Counted from the stretch's first letter, positions 16,561 to 25,195 are shown. The stretch: 64,000 nt of DNA from Planctomycetia bacterium (GCA_016191115.1 JACPPG010000028.1:1-64000), one strand, 5' to 3'. Program-made: numbers and translations. Notes: a model not told the origin generated them from the sequence alone.

Positions 16561-16766
16561 TCCCCTTTGGTTCGCCGTCCGAGATCAACGATCTGAATGC
16601 GGCGGCGGGCGCGATTGGATGAGCCAACCGCGCCGCGCAGGCGACGGCACGCTGGCAGTTCTGACCGATGGCAACGTGCCGGACACTATAGCCTGCCGCC
16701 CGGCGGTTGGCACCCCTGCGAGCCGGGCAAGGGGCATTGACGCGGACAGCGTGGAACGGCCCGGCG

Positions 16767-17588
16767 CTACTTGGTCGCTTCCCCGTCCGCGATGGTCAGC
16801 AGTGCCCGCAAGCTCTCCGGCGGAGTCGCTGCTTCGAGGAATCGCACGGAGCCGTCGGCCAAGAGCACATTGGCGCCGCCCTTGTGTCGGCTGCCGATAC
16901 CGTAACCCGTCGCGGAGTTGACGCGGAAATCGAGCTGGGCGAAATCGAGATCGCGCGGGGCCACCCAGGGAACGCCCGCTGCGCCAACTTCGACGATGGC
17001 GATCGTGTTCGACAGGCCGTCGGTGATATCAGCCACCGCGCGAGCGGCCGCGAAGGGCGAAAACGTCTCATCGCCCACGACGGCGACATAGTTGGTCGTG
17101 TGCGCTTGTGCCGGCTTTTCGGCGGGACATTGGTAAACGGCCGGCATCTTGTCGGCCAGCTTGCGGTTGCTCGGCCCGTCCCAAGGCTCGTCAAAGTCGT
17201 ACGACTTGGCCACCTCGGGGTCGATCACTCCTTGCTCGAAGTACGGTAAGAGTATCACGCGCCAACTGTGCATCGGGCGCCCGTGGCTGTCGATGAAGTA
17301 GGCCGGCGGAAAGGTGCCCTCGCGCGACAGATAGTTGTGCAGCGCCATGCCGATTTGCTTGAGATTGTTGCTGCACTGTGCCTTCTCGCTGGCCTGGTGC
17401 AGACCAATTCCATCCAGAGACGGCATCAAAAGCGCGATCGCGCCAAAGGTGAACAGCACGACGACGAACGCGATCACGAGCGGGTGCCAGCCCTTGTCTG
17501 GCGGAGTTCCGCGCGGTGCGGCGCGCCCCGCGCCGTTGCCGTTTCCGTTGCCGGCGGGGCTTGCGTATTCGTCGTCTAGTTCGGTCAT
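16767..17588 (-). CDS. DUF1559 (H-X9-DG) pseudopilin-like protein
   Basis: A 273-aa planctomycete protein with the DUF1559/SBP_bac_10 plan. One membrane helix occupies residues ~34-54 (HPLVIAFVVVLFTFGAIALL), followed by CSNNLKQIGMALHNYLSREG, HGRPMHSWRVILLPYFEQG, and near the C-terminus RHKGGANVLLADGSVRFLEA, which is the H-X9-DG motif. Classical members start with a type IV pilin-like cleavage site; here the helix is preceded by a Gly/Asn-rich cytoplasmic tail (ASPAGNGNGNGAGRAAP), so pilin processing is doubtful. The start at 17588 begins the conserved tail; the open frame extends upstream only through a fragment of another DUF1559 gene. The function is unknown. Confidence 0.8.
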   Translation of the reverse strand: MTELDDEYASPAGNGNGNGAGRAAPRGTPPDKGWHPLVIAFVVVLFTFGAIALLMPSLDGIGLHQASEKAQCSNNLKQIGMALHNYLSREGTFPPAYFIDSHGRPMHSWRVILLPYFEQGVIDPEVAKSYDFDEPWDGPSNRKLADKMPAVYQCPAEKPAQAHTTNYVAVVGDETFSPFAAARAVADITDGLSNTIAIVEVGAAGVPWVAPRDLDFAQLDFRVNSATGYGIGSRHKGGANVLLADGSVRFLEAATPPESLRALLTIADGEATK

Positions 17589-17619
17589 GGCCGCTGTTCT
17601 GCTCCTGGAGGCAGGGTAT

Positions 17620-17680
17620 CCTACCTCGATTACCCGGTAACTGTGCATCGGCTTGCCCTGTTTGTCGGCGTGCGATTCGC
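17620..17680 (-). pseudogene. Fragment of a second DUF1559 gene
   Basis: In frame with and upstream of the DUF1559 gene the minus strand reads SHADKQGKPMHSYRVIEVGY. This matches the D-x-G-x-P-M-H-S-W-R-V-I motif found inside the complete gene (DSHGRPMHSWRVILLPY). Only this motif remains, so it is probably a relic of a tandem DUF1559 copy. Confidence 0.45.
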
Positions 17681-17726
17681 GAGGACGGGAGGAGGGATCA
17701 CGAAAGCAAGGAGGGGCGGGGCGTGG

Positions 17727-17886
17727 CCAGGGCCATTCTGTTTTTGAAAATGGCGAGGCGGGAAAATGGGACTGGCTCCGAGCATAAACAGCGCAAGTCC
17801 TTTCAGACCAACGTTGCGTCTCGGTGCCTGTCCCACTTTCCCGCCGGTGCGCCGCCGGCAAGCTTAAATCTGTGAACGGCCCTGGA
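17727..17886 (+). repeat. Dispersed ~155-bp palindromic repeat (copy 4, complete)
   Basis: The clearest copy: CCAGGGCCATTC at the left and GAACGGCCCTGG at the right are inverted repeats with one mismatch in 12, flanking the internal hairpin arms. No transposase gene is inside. Confidence 0.9.
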
Positions 17887-18069
17887 GGGGAATGCGCGGT
17901 GCTTGCCGTTTCCCGTGGCTTCAACTAAATTCAGGCGGGAAACCGAAGGCCCGGCCGGCTGCTCACTCCGGGCCGCTGTGACCCTTCGGCCGCGTGGCGG
18001 CGGCACATTTCATTTCGACCGACATCGACATTCGCAACGACCGGCCGCGGTGCCGGAAGAGCTGCTGCC

Positions 18070-20541
18070 ATGATCCGCTTGCGCGGTTTGCTGTTCGGGG
18101 CGGGCATTTTCTCGCTCTCACTCGCTTGGGCTTGCCGGGCATTCGGCGAGGAGGCCGCCGGTTCGCCTTCCACGCCGGCAATCTCCGGCTGGGTCGAGCG
18201 CGACGGCCGTTGGGTGCCCGCCGAGCCGTTTGTCGCCGGCCAGCAACGGGCCACTGGCCTGCAGGCCCCCTTCCCGCCCATGCGCTCGATCGACAAGAAC
18301 CCGATGACGCCCGAGAAGGTCGAACTGGGCAAGCTGTTGTTCTTCGACCCGATCCTGAGCGGCGAGAACACGATCTCCTGCGCCCACTGTCATCACCCCG
18401 ACTATGGCTTCGCCGACGGCCGCAAGCTGAGCATGGGCTTTGGCGGAAAAGGCGTGGGGCCGGAACGTAGCGGCGGCGACCAGCTTGGCCGTGCCGCACC
18501 GGCGCTGTGGAACGCCGCTTACAACAAGTGGCAATTCTGGGACGGCCGGGCCGACGATCTCGAAGCCCAGGCCGCCGGCCCGGTCACGAACGAGCACGAG
18601 ATGGGCGAAAAGCCCGAGCGGCTCGAAAAAGAGCTACGGGCGATCCCCGAATACGTGGCTCTCTTCCAGAAGGTGTTCGGCGGAACGCCGGACGAAGCGG
18701 TCACGTTCCGCAACGTGACCCAGGCGATCGCCGCCTTCGAGCGGACGCTGTTGACGTTCAACTCGAAGTTCGACCGTTACGCGGCAGGCGACCTGGCGGC
18801 CTTGAACGACCAGGAGCGAAGCGGGATGAAGGTGTTCCGCTCGCTCAAGACGCGGTGCTTCGAGTGCCACAACTTTCCCACATTCGCCGACGACACGTTC
18901 CGCGTGATCGGCGTGCCGGAAAAGGGGGAGCGCGACCGCGGCCGCGCCAGCGTGCCCGGCGAGGGGCCGGCGGGGGCGTTCAAGACGCCGACGTTGCGGA
19001 ATATCGCGCTCTCGGCCCCGTACATGCACAACGGCGCCTTTGACACGCTGGAAGAGGTGATCAAGTTCTATGGCAAAGGGGGCGGCCGGGGCGAGCCGAA
19101 CCCGCCCGAAGGCATCGACGACAAGATCGGCAAGTTCGACATCACCGATGCCGAGATTGCGGACCTGGTGGCATTTCTGAAGGCGCTCACGGACACGTCC
19201 TTGCAGCCCGACCCGCCCAAGCGCGTGCCGAGCGGGCTGCCGGTGGTGGAAGTAAAGACGAAGGCGATGCCGGCGCCGCCGGTAGCGCTAGCGCGCGCAT
19301 CGCGGGCTGCGGCACCCGTCAGTGCGGCACCGCCGGCCGCATCGGCGCCGTCGAACGTCGCCGCCGCGCGGCCGAACGCGCCCTTGAGCGGCTACTCCAG
19401 CGGCAACATGCAGCGGGTGCCAGGGCAGGCGGCCGTGTCTGTCGTTTCAGGCAGCGCCGGGAAAGCGCGGGCCGGCCGCGAAGGGGTTGCCGCCACATTT
19501 ACCGTCTCGCCCGGCCAATCGATCCAGGCGGCGGTCGACCGGTGCAAGCCGGGCGACCGCGTCGAGGTCGAGCCGGGCGTCTACCGCCAGTCGGTCGTCA
19601 TCGATACCGACGGCGTTACGCTCGCCGGCATGGTGCGGCAAGGGGCACGGGCGGTGCTCGACGGCGGCGGCGAACTGGCCGACGCCGTGCAAAGCTCCGC
19701 GAGCGACCTGACGATCGAGGGCCTCACGATCCGCCGCTACAAGGGCAACGGCGTGATGGTCAGCAAGGCCAAGAACGTCGCCTTCCGCGATTTGGTTCTG
19801 GACGAGCCGGGCCTGTATGGCGTCTACCCGGTCGAGTGCGCTGGCGTGCTGGTCGAGACGTGTACCGTGAGCGGCGCGAGCGACGCGGCGATCTACGTCG
19901 GCAGCAGCCGCGACATCGTCGTCCGCAACAACGAGGTGTTCAACAACGTCGCCGGCATCGAGATCGAGAATTGCGTCGGCGCCGTGGTGACGAACAATAG
20001 CGCCCACCACAATAGCGGCGGGATACTGGTGTTTGTGTTGCCCAACAACCCGTCGAAGGTGGGGAGCGACTGTCGCGTGATCAACAATCGCTCGTGGGCC
20101 AACAACCACGAGAATTTTGGCAAGCCTGGCACCACGATCGCCAACCTGCCGACCGGCATCGGTATCCTGGTGATGGCGGCCGACCGCACCGAAGTGACGC
20201 AGAACCAGGTGGCCGAGAACGATTCGTACGGGATCGTGGTGGTGCAGCTCGCCGGCGCGCAGCAGCCCGACCGGGCGAAGCTGGACGTCGAGCCGAACTC
20301 GGACTACACGCTGATCTCGGGCAACGAATACCGCGCCAATGGCCGGCACCCGCATAAGCGTTTCACGACGGCCCAGGCGTCCGGCGGCGACCTGTTCTGG
20401 GACGGAACGGGGGTAGAGAATCGCTGGCGCGAAAGCGGCGACGTGGTCACGTTCCCCAAAGACCTTTTGCACCCGGCCGCGAGCGCGGCCGCTGCCAGTA
20501 CCGATACGACTTTGCCCAAGCCTACAGGAGGTTCGCGATGA
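18070..20541 (+). CDS. Di-heme cytochrome c peroxidase–parallel beta-helix fusion
   Basis: An 823-aa exported protein. A signal peptide ends near residue 26. Residues ~65-380 are a MauG/CcpA-type di-heme peroxidase with heme motifs CAHCH (104-108) and CFECH (263-267), plus the typical FFDPILSGENTISCAHCHHP, QFWDGRADDLEAQA and APYMHNGAFDTLEEV segments. An Ala/Pro linker spans ~385-470. Residues ~476-800 form a right-handed beta-helix of the NosD type (PGQSIQAAVDRCKPGDRVEV, NNEVFNNVAGIEIENCVGAV). Peroxidases of this class reduce H2O2 or oxidise substrates in the periplasm; the beta-helix may bind polysaccharide or form a scaffold (inference). Its stop overlaps the start of a beta-helix paralogue, so the two are co-translated. 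Confidence 0.85.
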   Translation: MIRLRGLLFGAGIFSLSLAWACRAFGEEAAGSPSTPAISGWVERDGRWVPAEPFVAGQQRATGLQAPFPPMRSIDKNPMTPEKVELGKLLFFDPILSGENTISCAHCHHPDYGFADGRKLSMGFGGKGVGPERSGGDQLGRAAPALWNAAYNKWQFWDGRADDLEAQAAGPVTNEHEMGEKPERLEKELRAIPEYVALFQKVFGGTPDEAVTFRNVTQAIAAFERTLLTFNSKFDRYAAGDLAALNDQERSGMKVFRSLKTRCFECHNFPTFADDTFRVIGVPEKGERDRGRASVPGEGPAGAFKTPTLRNIALSAPYMHNGAFDTLEEVIKFYGKGGGRGEPNPPEGIDDKIGKFDITDAEIADLVAFLKALTDTSLQPDPPKRVPSGLPVVEVKTKAMPAPPVALARASRAAAPVSAAPPAASAPSNVAAARPNAPLSGYSSGNMQRVPGQAAVSVVSGSAGKARAGREGVAATFTVSPGQSIQAAVDRCKPGDRVEVEPGVYRQSVVIDTDGVTLAGMVRQGARAVLDGGGELADAVQSSASDLTIEGLTIRRYKGNGVMVSKAKNVAFRDLVLDEPGLYGVYPVECAGVLVETCTVSGASDAAIYVGSSRDIVVRNNEVFNNVAGIEIENCVGAVVTNNSAHHNSGGILVFVLPNNPSKVGSDCRVINNRSWANNHENFGKPGTTIANLPTGIGILVMAADRTEVTQNQVAENDSYGIVVVQLAGAQQPDRAKLDVEPNSDYTLISGNEYRANGRHPHKRFTTAQASGGDLFWDGTGVENRWRESGDVVTFPKDLLHPAASAAAASTDTTLPKPTGGSR

Positions 20542-21686
20542 AGACCAATTTCGAGTGGGTCATGCTGGTCGCTTGCCTGGCCCTGCTGTCCTTGACCCGC
20601 GCCAATGCCGCGGAAGAAAAGTATCCCGAGCGGAACGCCTCGGCCCCGGCGGTCACGGCGCAGTCGATCCGCGGCACGTTCACCGTGGCGCCGGGTCAAT
20701 CGATCCAGGCGGCGATCGACCGGGCCCGCCCCGGCGACCGCATCCAGGTCATGCCGGGCGTGTACAACGAATCGGTGACGGTCGATTTCGACGACATCGA
20801 GCTATCGGGCATGGTGCAAAACGGCGAGCGGCCCACGCTCGACGGCAAGGGGACGATGAACGACGCCGTGCTGGCCTCGGGCAATAACTTCGCGATCTCC
20901 GGCTTCGAGATCCGCAACTACAAGGGGAACGGCGTCGTAGTGAACAAGGCCAAGAACGCCTCGTTCAAAAACGTCGTCTGCCACAACACCGGCAAGTACG
21001 GCGTGTACCCCGTGCTGTGCCAGGGCGTCACCATCGAGGGCTGCGTCGTCTCGGACGTGTGGGACGCGGGCGTTTACGCCGGGCAGTGCAACGACGTGGT
21101 GATCCAGAACTGCGAGGCCTATCGCAACACGATCGGCATCGAGACCGAGAACTGCGTCGGCGTGCTGATGGCCAATAACTCGGCCCATCAGAATTCGCTG
21201 GGCCTGCTGGTGGTGCTCTTGCCCGACCTGCCGACAACCGTGGCCACGAACGCGCGGGTGATCAACAACCGCGTCTTGGACAACAACTACCCGAACCTCT
21301 CGCCGCCGGGCAACACCGTGAACCTGGTCGAGCCGGGGACGGGCGTGGCCGTGAACGCGGCCGACAATACCGAGGTCACCAAGAACGAGATCCGCGGCCA
21401 CGGCTCGTACGGCGTCGCGATGTACGCGCTCACGGACGTGTTCCCGCCGGAACACAAGCTCAACGTCGAGCCGAATCCGGACGGCAACTACGTGCACGAC
21501 AACATGCTGTCGGAGAACGGCGGCAAGGTGTCGCCGCGGCTGAAGTCGTTCGGCGCGCCGGGCGGCGACCTGTTCTGGAGCGGCAAGGGGGTCGGCAACG
21601 GCTGGAGCGAAGCGACCGAGAAGACGTATCCGGCGAAGCTCCCCGCCTGGGCCGGCCCGGCCGGCGCCGCCGGCGGCGGACGGTAG
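20538..21686 (+). CDS. Secreted parallel beta-helix repeat protein
   Basis: A 382-aa protein with a signal peptide (VMLVACLALLSLTRANAAEE) and a NosD-like right-handed beta-helix along the rest (TVAPGQSIQAAIDRARPGDR, FEIRNYKGNGVVVNKAKNAS, CVGVLMANNSAHQNSLGLLV). It is clearly homologous to the C-terminal half of the preceding peroxidase fusion; the stretches before GKYGVYPV and around NYKGNGVVVNKAKN align nearly residue for residue. The ATG overlaps the upstream TGA (ATGA), and AGGAGG lies seven bases before it, so the pair is one operon. A strong terminator follows at 21724. No catalytic residue set of a polysaccharide lyase can be identified. Confidence 0.82.
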   Translation: MKTNFEWVMLVACLALLSLTRANAAEEKYPERNASAPAVTAQSIRGTFTVAPGQSIQAAIDRARPGDRIQVMPGVYNESVTVDFDDIELSGMVQNGERPTLDGKGTMNDAVLASGNNFAISGFEIRNYKGNGVVVNKAKNASFKNVVCHNTGKYGVYPVLCQGVTIEGCVVSDVWDAGVYAGQCNDVVIQNCEAYRNTIGIETENCVGVLMANNSAHQNSLGLLVVLLPDLPTTVATNARVINNRVLDNNYPNLSPPGNTVNLVEPGTGVAVNAADNTEVTKNEIRGHGSYGVAMYALTDVFPPEHKLNVEPNPDGNYVHDNMLSENGGKVSPRLKSFGAPGGDLFWSGKGVGNGWSEATEKTYPAKLPAWAGPAGAAGGGR

Positions 21687-21723
21687 TCGATCCCGCCGTC
21701 GAAACTGTCGTAAATTCATCAAG

Positions 21724-21752
21724 CCCAGGGGTGGCAGCCCCTGGGTTTTTTT
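21724..21752 (+). terminator. Rho-independent terminator
   Basis: CCCAGGGG, a TGGCAG loop, CCCCTGGG and seven T residues form a perfect 8-bp stem with a U tract, 38 bases after the beta-helix gene stop and 17 before the SDR gene. Confidence 0.85.
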
Positions 21753-21768
21753 CTAGATTGAGCGTTCC

Positions 21769-22563
21769 ATGCAAATCGACCTCAAAGGCCGTGTCGCGAT
21801 CGTCACCGGGGGCGGGCAGGGGATCGGCCGCGCGATCGCCGCGGCGCTTGCCTGCAATGGCGCCGCGGTGGCCATCGTCGACCTGGCAGTCGACGCGGCG
21901 CGCGAGACGGCCGACGAACTGTCGCGGGCCGGCCACGCTTCCGCCGCATTCACGGCCGACGTGGCCGACGCCGCGGCCGTGAAGTCGGCCGTCGACGCGG
22001 TCGTCACCCGCTTTGGCCGGATCGATATCCTGGTCAACAACGCCGGCATCAACACGGTGAAAGACCGCCGGCCGGTGCACGAGTACGACCGCGATGACTG
22101 GGACCGCATCCTGCGCGTCGATCTGACCGGCGTGTTCGTGGTCTCCCAGGCCGTCGTGCCGCGGCTGCTTGAGCAACGGGGCGGCCGCGTGGTCAATATC
22201 GCTTCCGTGGCAGGCCTGGTGCCGCTGCGACTGCAAAGCGCGTTTGTCGCCGCCAAGGCGGGTGTGGTCAACCTGACGCGGTCGATGGCCCTGGAGCTAG
22301 GCCCCAGCGGCGTGCTGGTGAACTGCGTCGCCCCGGGGTCGATCCTCACGCAGGGAACGCAGGCGCTATTTTACGGCCCGGACGGCTCGTACTCCGAGCG
22401 GGCCGCCAGCCTGATCGCGCACATCCCTGTCGGGCGGCCGGGCACGCCGGAAGAGATCGCCCATGCTGTGCTCTTTTTGGTCGCGCCCGAGGCCAGCTAT
22501 GTCAACGGGGCCGTGCTCACGGTCGACGGCGGCTGGACGGCCGGGTACAACCGCGACTGGTAG
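21769..22563 (+). CDS. SDR family oxidoreductase with Phe in place of catalytic Tyr
   Basis: A 264-aa classical short-chain dehydrogenase/reductase. The cofactor motif TGGGQGIGRAIA lies at residues ~12-23, an Asp at the end of strand 2 (AIVDLAVD) suggests NAD(H) preference, and NNAG is at ~90. The catalytic Ser is in IASVAG, but the YxxxK motif reads FVAAK, so the proton-relaying Tyr is replaced by Phe (codon TTT) while the Lys remains. NVAG-type and C-terminal features (SYVNGAVLTVDGGWTAGYNR) are normal for FabG-like enzymes. Activity may be lost or shifted. It is 35 bases before a cupin gene and probably co-transcribed. Confidence 0.85.
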   Translation: MQIDLKGRVAIVTGGGQGIGRAIAAALACNGAAVAIVDLAVDAARETADELSRAGHASAAFTADVADAAAVKSAVDAVVTRFGRIDILVNNAGINTVKDRRPVHEYDRDDWDRILRVDLTGVFVVSQAVVPRLLEQRGGRVVNIASVAGLVPLRLQSAFVAAKAGVVNLTRSMALELGPSGVLVNCVAPGSILTQGTQALFYGPDGSYSERAASLIAHIPVGRPGTPEEIAHAVLFLVAPEASYVNGAVLTVDGGWTAGYNRDW

Positions 22564-22597
22564 AGACGCTCGTCGACGCACCTCCCAAGGAGAGAAC

Positions 22598-23014
22598 ATG
22601 GCCGAGATCAAACCGTTCAAGGGCTACCAAGGCACGCCGCGCACCACCAAGCCGGAAAAGCCGGTCCAGCCGAATGTCGTAGGCGTCAAGGACGGCTGCC
22701 CGGTAAAGTATCCGGGCTGCGAGGGGATCGGCGTGCGGGTCGTACACCCATCGAACCCCAGGGCGCCCGCCCAGAACTTCGGGCAGACGGTCTTCTTCGT
22801 GCCGCCGCACGTCGTGTTGAAGCCAGGGTGTCACGAGAACGAGGAGTGCTACTACATCCTCCGCGGCCGCGGACTGATGACGCTGGCCGGCAAGCCGGTG
22901 CCGGTCGAGGCCGGCATGTTCATCCACCTTCCGCCGTGGTGCGAGCACGGCATCGAGAACACGAGCAACGAGAGCCTGGAAGTGCTGATCACCACCTCGC
23001 CGCCGATTCCGTGA
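22598..23014 (+). CDS. Cupin domain protein
   Basis: A 138-aa single cupin. The two cupin motifs are visible: PGCHENEECYYILRGRGLMT (G-X5-HXH-like X4-E-X6-G, with H and E ligands but the second His replaced by Asn) and PVEAGMFIHLPPWCEHGIEN (PXG-X5-HXXPXXXH). Metal would be held by about three His/Glu residues. The substrate is unknown. The N-terminal 40 residues (PFKGYQGTPRTTKPEKP) are Pro/Lys-rich. The start has AAGGAGAGAAC directly before it, and the preceding SDR gene ends 34 bases upstream, so they may act on the same small carbohydrate- or ketone-like substrate (inference). Confidence 0.85.
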   Translation: MAEIKPFKGYQGTPRTTKPEKPVQPNVVGVKDGCPVKYPGCEGIGVRVVHPSNPRAPAQNFGQTVFFVPPHVVLKPGCHENEECYYILRGRGLMTLAGKPVPVEAGMFIHLPPWCEHGIENTSNESLEVLITTSPPIP

Positions 23015-23270
23015 AATAGTCGCGAGGCCACAGGCGAGAGGCCAGAGGCAGGGTGCACTGTGTGCACCCCTTCGGACATGCCGCGCTCAATTGGCCGGTG
23101 CTCGCGGAAAGCACCCTACGCCTTGCCACAAAAATGCTTGCCTGCGGGTCGGTTTGCTGGCATCATCGTGAGGCTCGGCGGGCGGCGGGGCGCGGCCGCT
23201 GGGCGATATTGGCGACGAAGCGGCGCGGGGCTGACGCTGTCGGGGGGCGTGTAATCGCGAGGTCCCACCA

Positions 23271-24962
23271 GTGGCGGACACCCCACCTGCAGCCGACGCA
23301 CTAGCGCCCGCATCCGCATCAGCGAGCGCCGTACCGAAGCAGGCCCCCTGGCCCGGCTCGCACGAGATGCCGCGGTGGGACAAAGGGCCCCTGATCGATG
23401 CGCCACGCCTCACGTGGCGCAACTGGTTTGCCATGCTCGGGCCGGGGCTGGTGATGGGCGGCGCGGCCATCGGCGGCGGCGAGTGGCTGATGGGGCCCGT
23501 GGTCACGGCCCGCTACGGCGGCGGCCTCATGTGGTTGGCAACCTTGAGCATCCTCGCCCAGGTCGTCTACAACCTGGAGATCAGCCGCTATGCGCTTTAC
23601 ACCGGTGAACCCATCTTCACCGGCAAGTTCCGCACGCTGCCCGGCCCGCGCTTCTGGCTGACGGCGTACCTGGTGATGGATTTCGGCTCGGTGTTTCCGT
23701 ACCTGGCGGCCAACGCGGCCACGCCATTGGCGGCGGTCATCCTCGGCGAGATCCCGGAGGCCTCCAAACACTGGATCACGCTCGACCTGGTCGGCCACCA
23801 GTACGAGCTGACCCAGGCGGCGCTGATGAAGGGGCTGGGCTTTGCCATCTTCATCGGGTCGCTCGTCCCGTTGATCTTCGGCGGCAAGATCTACAACGCC
23901 TTGAAGGCGATCTTGACGTTCAAGATCGTCACGGTCTTCGCCTTCCTGCTGTTCGTCGCCTTCTGCTTTTCGTCGGCCACCACCTGGCGCGAGATCCTGA
24001 GCGGCTTCGTCAAGTTCGGCACCGTGCCGGTCCATGGCTCGACCGACCAGTTGGATAACGTGTTCTTGTCGCTGTGGCGCGGCGACGGGCTGCCCAGCGT
24101 CGACTTTGCCACGATTGCGACCCTGGCGGCGTTCGCCGCGATTGCCGGCAACGGCGGCCTTTCCAATGCCCCCTTGAGCAACTACACCCGCGATCAAGGG
24201 TGGGGCATGGGCTACCACGTCGGGGCGATACCCAGCGTCTTCGGCGGGCAGAATATCGCGCTGTCGCACGTGGGCATGGTGTTCGACGTGAACGCCGAAT
24301 CGCTCCCCCGTTGGCACAGGTGGTACCGGCACCTGATGCGCGACCAGTTGGTGCTGTGGATGCCCGCCTGCTTCATTGGGCTTGCGCTACCGAGCATCAT
24401 GTCGGTCCAGTTCTTGCCGCGCGGGACGACGGCCGACGAGTGGGCCGCGGCCGGCATGACCGCCGACGGCGCGGCCAGCCACATCGGCGCCCAGTGGGGC
24501 TCGTCCTGGGGGACTCTCTTCTGGTACTTGACGTTGTTCAGCGGCTTCATGGTGCTGGCGCCCACCATGGCCTCGACGATCGACGGCATCGTCCGCCGCT
24601 GGGTGGACGTTTTCTGGACTTCAAGTGCTCGGCTGCGCACGTGGGAACCACACCACATCCGCAACCTGTACTTCTACGTGTTGGCCGGCTACACCGTGTT
24701 CGGACTGACGATGCTGGCGGTCGGCAAACCGCTGACCTTGTTGAAGATCGGCACGAACATCATGAATTTCGCGCTCGGGTTCAGTTGCTGGCACACGCTG
24801 GTGCTCAACCACGTCCTGCTCCCGCGCGAACTGCGGCCGAACTGGTTCATGCGCATCGCCTTGTTTCTGGCCGGCCTGTTTTTCCTCGTGCTGGCGACGA
24901 TCGTGGTCACGAAGACCTCGTCTGACGCCATCGAAGAGATGCGCAAGTGGGGCTGGTTGTAG
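23271..24962 (+). CDS. NRAMP-like divalent metal transporter
   Basis: A 563-aa membrane protein with about 11-12 hydrophobic segments. The region GPGLVMGGAAIGGGEWLMGP takes the place of the DPGN helix-1 motif of NRAMP proteins; the metal-binding D/N are here replaced by G-G-G-E-W, as in several NRAMP-related families of planctomycetes. Thus Mn/Fe transport is plausible but not assured. The start is a GTG at 23271 with GAGG upstream; a downstream ATG at MPRWDKG would remove the Ala/Pro-rich tail only. It is preceded by a GGTGCACTGTGTGCACC palindrome at 23050. The 3' end touches an inverted-repeat element. Confidence 0.72.
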   Translation: MADTPPAADALAPASASASAVPKQAPWPGSHEMPRWDKGPLIDAPRLTWRNWFAMLGPGLVMGGAAIGGGEWLMGPVVTARYGGGLMWLATLSILAQVVYNLEISRYALYTGEPIFTGKFRTLPGPRFWLTAYLVMDFGSVFPYLAANAATPLAAVILGEIPEASKHWITLDLVGHQYELTQAALMKGLGFAIFIGSLVPLIFGGKIYNALKAILTFKIVTVFAFLLFVAFCFSSATTWREILSGFVKFGTVPVHGSTDQLDNVFLSLWRGDGLPSVDFATIATLAAFAAIAGNGGLSNAPLSNYTRDQGWGMGYHVGAIPSVFGGQNIALSHVGMVFDVNAESLPRWHRWYRHLMRDQLVLWMPACFIGLALPSIMSVQFLPRGTTADEWAAAGMTADGAASHIGAQWGSSWGTLFWYLTLFSGFMVLAPTMASTIDGIVRRWVDVFWTSSARLRTWEPHHIRNLYFYVLAGYTVFGLTMLAVGKPLTLLKIGTNIMNFALGFSCWHTLVLNHVLLPRELRPNWFMRIALFLAGLFFLVLATIVVTKTSSDAIEEMRKWGWL

Positions 24963-25092
24963 CCCAGTAGAACTGCAAAGTCCTGGGAGAGGGGGTCAGG
25001 CACATTTTTCGGCCGAAGGTCCTTCGGAAGAATTGAAAACCGCGTGCGCCGAAAAATGAGCCAGACCCCGAACTTTGCAGTTCTCCTGGGTT
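24961..25092. repeat. Inverted-repeat element, GTCAGGCACATTTTTCGGC type
   Basis: The left arm (AGAACTGCAAAGTC, then GGGGTCAGGCACATTTTTCG) is mirrored by the right arm (CGAAAAATGAGCCAGACCCC, then ACTTTGCAGTTCTCCTGGG) across ~45 bases. It starts inside the stop codon of the NRAMP-like gene. No transposase frame is inside. Confidence 0.75.
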
Positions 25093-25153
25093 GTAGCCCG
25101 CACTTTGTAGGTGCTTGACGATATCAATCATTGGCACATTACGGAGAGCCCTC

Positions 25154-25195
25154 AACAGTAGCCCGAAGCGCCAGCTGGCGCTTCGGGCTACTGTT
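25154..25195. repeat. Perfect 42-bp palindrome
   Basis: AACAGTAGCCCGAAGCGCCA followed by G and then its exact reverse complement with no loop. It could form a cruciform or act as a strong transcription barrier. Confidence 0.85.

Noticed and set aside
17630-17836. Small proteins starting MGQAPRRN in several copies
   Set aside because: They are translations of the dispersed repeat, and frames differ between copies.
19447-20472. 341-codon minus-strand frame rich in His/Val/Asp
   Set aside because: Antisense to the beta-helix part of the peroxidase fusion, no family signature.
20802-21722. 306-codon minus-strand frame
   Set aside because: Antisense to the beta-helix gene and reads through its terminator.
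23049-23069. GGTGCACTGTGTGCACC palindrome as a metal-responsive operator
   Set aside because: It resembles the generic intergenic hairpins; distance to the transporter start is over 200 bases and no known operator matches.
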